In this document: piece after piece, positions 39,203 through 50,522 of the stretch | Layout: each line of letters begins with the position of its first letter | How positions within the stretch are numbered: the stretch's first letter is position 1 | Assembly: GCA_963969395.1 (NCBI GenBank) | Contig: OZ017797.1 | Coordinates: 21,762,001-21,826,000 of the forward strand | DNA: 64,000 nt | Reading direction: 5' to 3' | Source of the DNA: Pseudoscleropodium purum | Lineage: Eukaryota; Streptophyta; Bryopsida; Hypnales; Brachytheciaceae | Program-made: the position numbers and the translations under genes | Notes under the pieces: model-generated | Database searches by the model: none | What the model saw: the letters and a program-made list of their open reading frames with translations, nothing else | What the model was told of the DNA's origin: nothing

Positions 39203-40702
39203 GTTAGTACAAAAGTTAGTACAATAATTAATACATGATAATATAAGGAGTAGTCAAGGTTTGAAGGGACCCTAAATCCCTTAAAAAAAACTCCCAAAGC
39301 ACCAATAATCGTGCAATAAATTGCTCCCAAAACACTTGGCTAGCGAAATTTGGCAAAGAAACAAAAGTCCACTAAGAAATGAATCCAAGAGGTTCAACAA
39401 TAACAAAAAGGGGTGGTTTGAGAGAAAAAAGAGCACCCTTAAATACTTTTCCCAAGGGCATGGTCTTTCCCTTCTTGTACTTAGTGGTAATCCAAGTTCT
39501 ACAAGTTTTAATCTAGTTTTTTGTAATTTTTTACTTCTATAGTGGTCCAAACCTCTAACTTTTGAAGAAAGATTTTAAATCAAAATTGGATTGTACCATT
39601 GATTTAGTATACTATTTCTAGTCTATTGACTCTCCCACTACGTTGTGACATTATAAGAAATTCACGTTTTAGATGTTGAGTCCTTCATTTCATATGTTCA
39701 ACATTGTTGTATGTTGGACAATTTTGTTGACATAAAATCATGGATTTCCTTTATTGGATATCACCTAAAATTCGTTAAAAAAAAAATTAGAGCTCAAATC
39801 CCAAACCTAGGTTTTTAATAGTGTGATTTGGCCATAAAATACTAGCTCAAAGTTCAATTAGAAATGAGAAAAAAATCCCAAACTAGGTAGTTACCTTTTT
39901 TTGAAGAATTTGACTAGCCTATGTTAATTGGAAGGCGTGTAGAAATACGTAAAGATCATACAATGACCTTGTTCTAACTATGTATGCTCCTAGAGGAAAT
40001 CACCCTATAAGAAAGCAAAGTCTATTGATGTTAAAAGGAACAAATTTTAGGTGACATTGAAAAAAACAAATCCATGTATTAATGTCAACAACAATGTTTA
40101 ATATAACATCAATGGACATTTTTGTTGACATAAAAACATGAGTTTTTTTTTTTGATGCCACCTCGGATGTCACCTAAAATCCATTTCTTTTTATGTCAAT
40201 CTGTCACCTAAGACAAGGTTTTCTTATAGTATTACTTTATATAATTTAAGGTATATACTTAAGTTAAGAGGATACATGACATGAGATGTGAGGGCTTTAT
40301 AAGATTGCGAGTTTTCTAGCTCTGAAAATGCTGGGAATGCTACTAGCAACACAATTTGACGTGGTCAAGAGATTGCCACGTCATATCTAAAAAAAGTTCA
40401 ACTTTTTTTTCAATTTTTTTTTTCATTCAAATTTTTTATTTTTGACAACGTCATGTTTTTTCCATACTAGGATAACAAGAGGAACACGCTAAAACGGCCC
40501 CCCTTGCCTCCAAATGTCATGTAATGTTTAATAAAGGAGCTATTTATTTTAATTTTTGTATTTAAAGTGATCATATTTTTACATAAAAAGTTATAAGGGA
40601 CATATTTTTAGTACCCTATGGTTCTTGTAAATTCATTTATGCAAGTTTTTAAGTAGGGCTATCTTATATATAAAATTTAAGTGTCCAATTTTTCTTGCAC
40701 CC
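39203..40702. other. Spacer between the two LTRs, with decayed MITEs
   Basis: It holds two eroded relatives of the CACTA MITE (39649-39776 and 40003-40230). A GC/AT-patchy block at about 40296-40530 resembles the small TIR element at 8170 (GATTGCGAGTT, GATTGCCACGTCAT and AAAACGGCCCC motifs), but its ends are lost. Confidence 0.55.
40003..40230. mobile_element. Decayed CACTA-type MITE, second copy
   Basis: It starts CCCTATAAGAAA and ends TTTTCTTATAG. The interior shares TTTTAGGTGACATTGAAAAA and CACCTAAAATCCATT blocks with the element at 10798-11021. The terminal CAC/GTG are mutated and no 3-bp duplication remains. A shorter fragment of the same family is at 39649-39776. Confidence 0.7.
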
Positions 40703-42179
40703 TGTAGTCTAGCTTTTCAGCTTTTTATAGAACTTTTTTGATTTTCTATGACATTTCCTATATTATTTATATATATTTTGAGTATTTAGTATTAAAGTAG
40801 TCCAAAGTACACTAAAAGTTCCAAAAAGTACAAAGATACTTTAGTAAGTACCCACAAATTAATAGAAAAGGACAAAAAGGCAAAATAAAAGTTAAAGTAA
40901 AAGTTCCAGAAAGAAAAAGATAAAAAGAAAAAGAAAAAGAGAGAATTGGGAATTCAAGAGGCGCGGTGAACGTTGCGCCGATTGCAAGCATCACGACCTC
41001 TCTGATCACCCCCCGAATCCAACATTTATCTTCCTCCTTCTTTCATTTTTACTCTCGCAATGCGAAAATTAAAAAAAATTACAATATACTTTGTGCGTGT
41101 CTTTGCATGATTGTGTGCTGTGCTGTGCTATGCTGTGCTGTGTGTTTCTTTCTTTTGATTGTGGAAAAATTGTCAGAGTTTGCAGAATGAAGTTTTGTTG
41201 GATTTACACGGAATCTGCAAGACCGAAATGACGAGGGCTCAATTGCAAGAATTACTGCACAGTAGTTGGTGATTGCGAGTAAAATCATAAGAGAATCAGA
41301 GAGTTTCAACGATTGAACTAGTTCTGTGATCTGTCGGTTTGGATTAGCCTTGAGTGCGCTGGTGAGTCGTACCAGCCGGGCGAGGAAGACGAAAACATGA
41401 GTCCGAATCAAAAGTCTAAGACAAGGATTTGGGTGTTTAACCATGTGAGATTGTTTACATGATTGAATACTCTAAATCCGATTTGCAAGTAAGGTGACCG
41501 GCCAGAAACCAAGCTCGCATCGACAAGCTAGGAAAGGAACGGCTCCTGAATGGCGTGCGGAAGTTCAAAGTCGCAGATCAGCGGATCGGAGGCTGAGCAA
41601 TTCGTAAGATTGAATCCCAATTGTAGAGATCTGATTGCCAGATTGTTCCGGAGAGGCTTCGGCGATTGCTACCGAGAGTTGAATTCAGGATCGGAGAATC
41701 GTGTATTTATTTGAGAAATTGATAATTCAGTGGTCTACAGGCTGTAAGACTAAATTAGGGATTTGAGAATTTTGATGAATGAGAATTGAAATCAAAGTAG
41801 AATTTGAGTGAACCTGAAAACATTAAGGGTGTAATAATTGTACAAATCGGCAAGAATTGAGTGAATAGTGAGAAATTGTTGCAAAGTTCGGTGAAGGCAG
41901 CGCCGGCCAGTTTGAGAAGGTTGTCAACAGGGTCAGAGGACGCCGCGACGTGCAAACAGGCGTCAGGACAGGGACATGCATGCTGAGTCTTTTATCTTAT
42001 AATGGACTGTTGAGTGTTTCTTGGGCTAGTTAGTGGGAATAAGAAGGAATTTTTATTCTATCTTCAAAACTTAAGTACAAAGTGACATTTGAACACACTA
42101 CACTAACCTTACATAGATCATTCCCTGGTGTTTGAACTTGGTAGCGTTTGGAATAGGGATTCCAAAAAACTTAACTACA
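40703..42179 (+). mobile_element. 5' LTR of an LTR retrotransposon (1477 bp)
   Basis: It begins TGTAGTCTAGC and ends TTAACTACA, and is followed after TTT by a primer-binding site at 42183. It is the same family as the solo LTR at 36879-39202, in the opposite orientation. The two therefore form an apparent 5-kb inverted repeat that is really two insertions. A TGTGC pentanucleotide tract lies near 41110-41145. I find no matching 3' LTR to the right, so the element is truncated, rearranged, or its 3' LTR is beyond recognition. Confidence 0.85.
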
Positions 42180-42182
42180 TTT

Positions 42183-42202
42183 TGGCACCGTTGCCGGAGA
42201 AA
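42183..42202 (+). other. Retrotransposon primer-binding site (tRNA-Asp type)
   Basis: TGGCACCGTTGCCGGAGA sits three bases after the LTR end. It differs at two positions from TGGCGCCGTTGCCGGGGA, the primer-binding site used by Athila/Tat and related plant Ty3-type elements. The position and match make the LTR call firm. Confidence 0.88.
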
Positions 42203-42413
42203 CAATCAAGTAGGTGAGGTTTGAATTTGTGCTTATTGAATTCAACAATTAGCAGAATGATGCTTTGCAATGTAAAATCCATTGTATATGTAATCAAATA
42301 TGCTATAGAGGAGATAGTACAAAGGAGAGCCAAAAATAGATAGATTTAACTACAATTAGATCAATTTGTAAACCAATTTAGATATTGTATGATACTCTTA
42401 TTCACATGCTAAA

Positions 42414-44195
42414 ATGAAAAAAAATCTAAATTCTTGTCTTTTAAGAGAAAGGTATGAATATGTAAACAATAATTATGAATGTAAAATTCAAAGTCTTGAA
42501 GAAGAAAATAAAAATCTATGGGGTGAAAATGAGAATCTAAAATATAATATCATAGCCGAAATGCAAATGGATTTGCAAGACAAAAATGAAGAAAAATTTA
42601 AATTAAGAGAATTGAATTTAGAATATTTAGAGATTATTAGAAATAAAGAAATTGAAATAAAAATAGCAAAAAATGATGGAGAAGTTTGGAAAAAACACTA
42701 TGAAGATATGGTATTGGAAGAATCAAAATACAAGTGGAATAATACTTTGAATATGGAAAAAATAAAGGAGATGCAAGAACAGTTTGAAGTTCAAATGGAT
42801 AAGAAAGAAAAGGAACTCAAAGAAAAGTTTTATATATGGAAAAAAGAAAAAGCTATTTTATCAACACAAACAAATAACTTATCAAGTGAGTATGAAAACT
42901 TTCTTTCAATAATTTCAAAAGATAAACAAGAAAAAAAAAATTGATTTTGTCAATAACATGTTTAGAAAAACAAATACATAATCTAGAACAAATTTGCTTG
43001 GATACTAAAGTACAAGAAAAAATAAAAATGAATGAGTTTGAAAGTAATTTTTGTGAAGCAAATAAGATATTGCAATTAGAAGTTGCATCTATGAGATTCA
43101 AGTGTTCAACTACAAGTAAAGAAAATGAAGAATTAATCAAAGATAAAATTGTTATGCAAAATCAAATAAATGCATTATCTTTACAAATAGAGAATTTAAA
43201 TGAAAAACTTTCAAAAATTGCATGTGAAAGAGAAAATCTTATTATAAGTAATGGAGATTTTGAAAATCAAATTTGTAAAGAGAACTTGAATAAAAATGTT
43301 CAATTAAGTAATGAGAGGATAAATGAATTTAAAAATATTGCCATGTGTGATTTTAATCAAGTGATTTATTTCAAACAAGAAACCATGAGTTTAAAAAAAA
43401 ATATGGAGCAATTTTAAAGTTGATATGAGTACTATCCAATTGAAGATTCACCCAAAATTGTCACCATTTAAGCTACAAGTCTTAATCATACTTTTAGCAA
43501 TTTTTCAAAAGGCTTATAAAAATATGTGTGAAAATGGGAATACAAAGTTTGGAAAGAGTATTATCAAACTAATAGAAGCAATGTTTAGTATACAAAGTAA
43601 TTATATAAAAAATTTAGAGTGTAGACAATGCATTAACGTGGAAAAGAATCTTCATGACCTCAAAGAAAATCAACAAATTGAAATGTCAAATGAGAACATG
43701 GGAAGTATGCATTGTAAAGTGGATAATATATTGAAAATTAAATCAATACTAATAAACAAAAATGTGATTTCAAAGTTAAAAGGCATAAATAATAATAAAA
43801 TAAATATAGAGAATGAAAAATGCAAAACTCATTATCTTTTTCAAAATTTTGCTACCATCCAATTTAACAAAAATATGCAAATTATTGAAAGGACCAACAT
43901 TTCTTGTTCCATAAACAAAAAGAAAAATAATGAAGGTTCTGGTTTTATAGTTTTGAAAATATTCTTATATTATATCAAAGCCAAGTTTAAAAATTCCATA
44001 CAAACTAATAAAACACAAAAGACTCCGATCTTTTTCAAGGAATTACATACTATTGTGATTATAATGGATGGTTTTATTTATTATGTAAATCAAGATATCA
44101 AATTTTATGATAGATCATGTAATTCAAACTTTGAAATATATCTTTACATATGGGATCCAGGAATACTTTATACTTTTGATTATTTTATCAATTGA
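42414..44195 (+). pseudogene. Retrotransposon internal coiled-coil ORF, broken by two frameshifts
   Basis: Three abutting open frames: 42414-42944 (176 codons), 42941-43417 (158) and 43425-44195 (256). Together they look like one ~590-residue Lys/Glu/Asn-rich protein. Both breaks fall in A-runs: one at about 42932-42940 (-1), one at about 43393-43401. The first two parts are strongly coiled-coil (for example KIQSLEEENKNLWGENENL, and QINALSLQIENLNEKLSKI). The third has no obvious heptads. Its place after the primer-binding site suggests a gag or an extra ORF of Tat/Ogre-like elements. I see no zinc knuckle, protease, reverse transcriptase or integrase. The breaks could be decay, homopolymer sequencing errors or frameshifting. 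Confidence 0.6.
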
Positions 44196-46650
44196 CCATT
44201 CAAATGATTAGAAATTAATAATTATAAAAAAAAAATAGTTTAAGAAAAAAAAAAAAAAAAAATTCCAAGTGAAATTCTTGCACTAGAATCATGGTGAAAG
44301 ATTGGTTCCAAATCAAAGATCTTACAAGCATTTGTCTAAGTGGCAATTCCAATTTTTGATTAGCTAGTTAGCAAGAGTAATGTTTGCAAAGACACAAACA
44401 GCTAAGTTGGAGGCTATGTAGTCACGCTAATTTTTGAGGCCAATGTTTGGTAATGCAAATTCCTATTTTAAGTTGCAGCTTGCAAATTTAGGATGTTAAA
44501 CTGTAGAATACTAGTCCAAATCGGTGCTTTTGGCTAACTATAGTGGAAAAAGGGCTAGTGGATATGTAGTTGAGTTGGATTCCAAGTGGGTAGTTCAATT
44601 GTGTTGGATTTTGATCGTTGTGAGTCAATTTGGTGGAGTTGAAGAGGTGCCTAGTAGGTATTTAGCCCTCTCTCCCAATTTGGATTTGGACCCACTATTG
44701 AGTTGAGCCCACTGCGAGTCCAGCCCTATGAAGGCTGAATTTCTTTAATGTATTTTTGGCATGTTATTCAATTGTGAATCTAGTATTGGTTGTGTTGTTG
44801 TAGTCGGTTTAATAGTTGAGTTTAATATGTGAGAAAATTGAATGCCTAATTAGTATTATTAAATGGTGTGTTGGATTGAATTGGACTGAATTTGGAATTG
44901 GGTTGAAGACATGAGATTGATTTAGGTTGAATCAAATTTTAATTAAAATTTATCTTCCTACTTAAATGTTTCCCTTGGATCGAACTTAATATACTATATG
45001 GGTAGTTACTTAATTGGCAACCAAACCCTTGTCTACACACCCACACTCTTGGCAATTTTTTCCTTCCCTCTATTACATACATGTATAGAGTTCATACCAT
45101 GAAACCAACAACAATCAATTCAATTCAGGTATTATTGACCTAGTGGCAATTTTTTAACTCTAAAGGCCAATTGTCTATTGAACAAACAATTGAAAATTTG
45201 TGCAGGTTCCTACAAAGTCAATTTTGGTGAGATGTTTATGGAATTTTGACATTAGGGGTGAACCGGTGAATATATATTTCTTTAGTGGTCAAAATATCAT
45301 TTTTTTTCTAATTGGGTTCCCAAATCAAAGTTATACTCCCAAAGTTTTTGGTCAATCAAGGCAATTTGAACATCTTTTTGGTACCTCTTACAAAAATGCT
45401 CATTAATTTTTGAAATTTGGCATGTATGTAACTAATAAAATATAGCATACAGTCATCTAAAATAAATTACCTCTCAAATCACATTCTAAGAGGAGTCAAA
45501 TTTTGTTAGCTATATTGGAGCAACTTTATGAAAAAACATTTTCTTCTAACTTCAAGCCCTATTATATTGCAGTCTATGATATCAAAGCTCTTGAAATTTT
45601 TTTCTACATATTACAAATGCTTTTCTCTGATTTTTTACCATTTATATTTTAATTTAAAAAAAATTCTTATTGCACAAAAAATCACCAAAAAATGACTAAT
45701 ATATTGCCAATGTACTTTATCTCCTTTCATTGCAGGTTGATTTAAAGTAAGTTAGACTCCATAATTGGTTTTGAATTTATTTCATGAGTGAACCTAACAA
45801 CATATACTTATGACTGTTTAAAATCCTCATTTTTTGTAGACCGAAAGTTTTATTCCAAGAGAACTCAAAGTTCCTTACCCTATTTTGTAGGATTGAAAAA
45901 AAAATTTGATATAGACATTATTGGTACTGTGGCACATTCTCAATCAACTACCTTTCATTGATTGCACAACTCTTATTTTTTTAATTCTAACTTTTAAATA
46001 AAAATTCCTACTACATGATTTTTTACATAGCCTAATTTATATATAATAGAATGTGTAGCATTTAAGGGACCCTATACTAGCCCTACATAATATATAAAAA
46101 TTTCCACTTTCAAATTAAATGGACCCTATCTTTTAACTTACATAGTTTTTTAAAAATTGAGTGGTCTCCCGCGGGTATACTCTCAGTATGCTTATGTCGG
46201 AATCAAGAAATCTTGACGGTTTGGGTGCTTGTTGGTGTTGGAATGCTTTAAAATTTATCAAAGATTTTTATTAGTATAAAATAATCTATCTTAATTTATA
46301 GTGAGATTTTATTGCAACCTAGATGATTTCTAGGAATTTTTCATTATTGATTCAAGTGGTTTACCACTTGGAAGATCTTTAGCAAGATAGAAGATTCCAA
46401 AATTTTCTAAGGTGCCTCTCATAGAACCCTATAAAAGATGTGCAAGCTCATATTTTTACTTTTCACATTCAAAGAAGGAGATTGAAATCCTAATAACTCT
46501 TTTAATTATTAGTGTTTAAAAAATCTTTCACATAGAGAGGAATCTTGTCAAAATAAATTTACTATTGGATTCTTAAAGTGATTTCAAGCTCCAAACACCT
46601 TTTCTTGCCGTAGATGCTTTTCTCTCGTACATTGTGAGTTTTTTAGCTCA
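44196..46650. other. AT-rich intergenic DNA after the retrotransposon ORF
   Basis: A long A-run follows the ORF (about 44227-44262). No polymerase domain, 3' LTR or gene is recognisable. Nothing else seen. Confidence 0.45.
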
Positions 46651-46654
46651 TATA

Positions 46655-47100
46655 GATTTTTGACTATGTTTTCACCAAAAATGCTCTAAAACTGCCATTT
46701 CTAATACAAGTGTAAAATTTTAGGAAAAAAACTTTTTTTGAAATATATAACTATAGGATCTTGTACTATGCTGATTTGAGAAGATGTAAAAAAAATTCAT
46801 AAATTTTTGCTTTATAGATTGCAAGATATTAGCGTTTGAATTGACAAAAATCCATTTTTTGACCCTATAAAAAATCGGGCAACTTCACTTTACAAGGTCA
46901 CATTTATATGAAAAAATGTCCAAAATAGTGGTGCTTTTTTGGATCCATTCTTCAAGGCAAGTTGGCCATATACTTAAGAGAATTCGAATAGTTTAGAATT
47001 GTACAACAAATAAGAAAAAAAAAGAAAGTAGAATGAAATAGAGAATGATTCAAGATACTAAATTGTTAAGAATTTAGTTTTAAAATTCATTTGTAGTAAG
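46655..47100 (-). mobile_element. TTAA-family element, truncated copy D
   Basis: GACTATGTTTTCACCAAAAA through CCATAGGATCTTGTACTATG-like and 'CTTGAGAATG'-like blocks align with the right part of copy C read in reverse. Neither terminus with TTAACCCC is preserved. The match fades at about 47100. Confidence 0.55.
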
Positions 47101-47389
47101 CTTTTTAAATTTCTATGTTGCTAAAAAATTACAATTTGGTGCTTTGGGGGTTAAACCTACAAGTTCACAACTAAGGTTTCTATTTTTCTTGAATCAACAA
47201 AGAAATTAAAAACTATCTACAAATCACGATTTAAGAATCCTAACGGGTTCTGTAAGACTATTTTAGCCATGAATTATAACACATTGGGTAGGACTAAGTA
47301 CTTCATGAAGATAGAAGAATTGGTTACTTTTACAAGAATATAGTTTTATTTCAATTGATATCCAACTGCAAAATGGATTTTCTAAAGTA

Positions 47390-48640
47390 AATTTAATTTG
47401 TATTTGAGATGAATTTAATTTTTTCTTTCTTTCCAATCTATAGAAATTCTAAATTTTTACTAAAAATGTCAAAAAAATTATGACTTATCTCTAAAAGCCA
47501 ATGGAGCCTATGACCATACTTTCAAACTTCATAATCCTTCACATTGTATACTCCATTTTGTCACAATAAGTAAATGAAATATATTTCAAAGATGAAATCA
47601 TATGTTTTATATAAGTCATTGAAAATTTAGATTTCTTTTGCAAACATTTGTAAAGGTAAAGAAAATTCATACAAAGTAAAAAAATATAGTCCCAAAATTT
47701 GAAATTCTCATTATAAGTGATCAAATTATAGTGTAGGCCAAAATTTCCTTATTTTTTCTATAATTAGAATATTACTTGATCATGATAATAGACTTCTAAT
47801 TTAGAATTATACTAAAATAGTATGTATGGAGCAAACATTTGTGTTTATGTTTGTTTTCATCCAATTTGGAACTTTAGAAAGTAACGCAAAGTTATATTCT
47901 AAATGTTTTAACTTTGGACAAAAGTCACCAATTGCTAAAAGTAAAGGACCAATTAGGATGTATCCATGTAAGTAATGTTATTTTGAACAAGCACAAATGT
48001 GGAATGAGAATTCAAATGAATTTAAAAAAAACTCGTATGTGTTAGAGAGGGATTACAACCAAAGGAAACCATGACTTTCTAATTACTTCATTGAATGCAA
48101 TGTATAAAAAGGTCATTCTATATTTCAAATTAAACAACGTGGTATATACCAAACAAGATTAATTTAAATAGTGAGATGGCACTATAAACTTGCCATTGGA
48201 TAAATATACTTCTCAATTTCACATTCTTAAAGTAAAACTGTTTATACTTGGCCACTTAGTTTAGAATAAATCAATGGTAAGCAATCTCCCTTGCAAGTGT
48301 CTGAACACTTTGACCTTTCCTTCATGTTCTCATGCCTTTTTATATACTTTTATATAGAATGACTAAAACATCACGAGTTGGGTCCAACAACTTGCTAGTT
48401 GATGAAGAACAATATCAATGTAGAGAAGAAGGTTTGATTGTTGATGTTTCCATATATCCTCTAGTTCTTTATGGACTTTAATATACCAATAGAAGTAAAT
48501 GTTCACACCATCTTGACTTCAGCAATTGTAAATCCACTTGCATTTGTATGTTCCAGTCCATAGACACTTGTCCCGAATTTTTATTCTATCATCATTTTGT
48601 GCAAGACAAAGAGTCAAATACATTTTTTCTAACAGTAGTT
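47390..48640 (+). repeat. Long dispersed repeat R, copy 3
   Basis: It aligns with 28700-29463 plus 30387-30900 and is continuous through the TTAA target site (TTTCAAATTAAACAAC near 48125-48140). It therefore gives a second empty site for the copy C insertion. Confidence 0.75.
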
Positions 48641-49223
48641 CCTAAAGTGCTCTTAAGAACCCAAGAATATAGGAAGAATTATCCTTGTATAAGTCATCCA
48701 ACTTAGACCATCTCATCTTTTGAAAGAACATTATCTATAGATACTTGAACTTTCTTTAAGTTCAAAGGGCCTCTAGTTTCTACAACTGTTTAATGTTATA
48801 TAGTTAGTAATTTGATATATTTGTAGACTCAAATACCTTCTTATAGTCTAGCGAATAGTTGAAGTAGTAGCTCACCCTTCCATTTTAAATACTCCTTCCA
48901 TTCCAAAATAAGTGTTTAAGTTTTATTGAAAACATTTGATACTAATTTCATTATTACGTTTTGAAAATTATAAATTCAAATTAAACTTAGGTCCAAATTT
49001 TATGAAGAACGTTACATGTGTTTATTACAATCTAAATATTTATTGATGTTCATTGCATTTAGAAAACCTCCCCTTTTCACAACAAAAATTTGACAATAAA
49101 TAGTTGCACTTTTGTCCTACTAGTGAATACTAGAAGGATTCTCTATCATCCATTTAAGGGTTAAGCATTTAAAGGTTAAGAACCACCCCTATAATTAGCT
49201 TTGAAATGGACATGAGGTGGTCC
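48641..49223. other. AT-rich intergenic DNA
   Basis: Next to the following element is a short inverted repeat (AAAGGTTAAGAACCACCCC near 49167 against GAGGTGGTCCTTAACCCC near 49215). Nothing else recognised. Confidence 0.4.
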
Positions 49224-49227
49224 TTAA

Positions 49228-49845
49228 CCCCTAAAGGTCGGAGATTGATACATGCACCAAAGTTTAGATGAAAAACATTTTATAACACATGTAACTATAC
49301 GATCTTGTAGTAAACTAGTTTGAAAAGATGTGGAAAAAATTTCAGAATTTTCCACTATGTAGATTGCAAGATATTGACGTTTGAAGTAACAAAAATCATT
49401 TTTTTGGCCCTATAGAAAAAAGGGCAATTGCAATTTACAAGGTCACATTTGTATGAAAGAATGTCCAAAATGGTGGTTACTCTTTGGATTCATTCTTCAA
49501 GGCAAGTTGGCTACATGCTTGAAATTTTTAGATCATTTGGAATTGTTCAACATATAGGAAAAAAATAGTAAGTAGAAGAAGTACAAAATGATTCAAAACA
49601 CTAATTTGTTAAGAATTTAATTATAAAATTGAGAAATTCCAATCCCAACAATGGTAATGTAGTAATAAACAATCTACATCATATATATATATATTTTTTT
49701 CCAAAATTTTTAAAAATTGAGTTAAATAAAGGACTCCAAAGTTTATTATTGAATAGGGAATCCATAACTATTCACAAACTAAAATACCTCTTAACTTTCA
49801 TCTCGTAAATCAAAATGGAATAATTCAAAGCTTTCCAAGTACCGT
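49228..49845 (-). mobile_element. TTAA-family element, truncated copy E
   Basis: The left end is intact: TTAA at 49224-49227, then CCCCTAAAGG. Homology to copies B and C runs to about 49845 (AATTCAAAGCTTTCC) and then stops. The rest is deleted or replaced. Confidence 0.6.
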
Positions 49846-50518
49846 ACCTTGAAGTCAGGTTCGTCATAGCCAATTCAAAATCATTTATTTTTCACAAAAA
49901 TCCCTTTTGTTAGTAGCTTTTAGAATTTTTAGAAATTCGTTATGGAACAAAAAGAATATTTTGTTCACTTTACAAGTAGGGACCTCCAACTTTATGGTCA
50001 TGTAGACATATGTGGTAGTTGGATCTTTCAATTTTAGCTTGGGACTTGAGCTTTAGTGTAGTTAAGGAGGTTTTACTGATAGTTATAGCTACTTCCATGT
50101 AGTATTTAGGAGCCCCTTTGCCTGGGCGGACCCCCAACTGGGTAGCCCTTGGGAACCCCGCCTTGGGCAAACTCCTTGGAAGCCCCGCCTTCATTTTTTT
50201 AATTTTTTAATTTTATGGGATTTTTTTTCTAAGATTCAAATTATTTTCATCAATATTTTCTACACTTTTCAAATATGTCATGCTAGAATTTCTAAAAATT
50301 TCATCATAGGCTATATTCATTTATTTTAATTTTAATTTTTAACGAATCAGACCCAAGCGTAGGGTATATAAAAATCTAGAAAAATAATTTCAAATTTTTA
50401 TTTTTGAAAACAATAATTTTTTAAGAAAATTTTTGAGCTGCCCATCAAACATTGTCAATTACATATCATGCGATAACTTTTGAACCATGAAGTCAAAAAT
50501 TATGAAAATTGTTGGATC
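49846..50518. other. Intergenic DNA with a small GC-rich block
   Basis: 50110-50192 is unusually GC-rich and contains repeated CTTGGGAACCCCGCCTT / CTTGGAAGCCCCGCCTT units. It is surrounded by AT-rich sequence and does not belong to a recognised element. Confidence 0.4.
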
Positions 50519-50522
50519 TTAA

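Noticed and set aside
36870..42185. A single giant palindrome or foldback transposon
   Set aside because: The left arm has its own 5-bp GTTAG duplication and the right arm is followed by a primer-binding site, so these are two separate LTR insertions.
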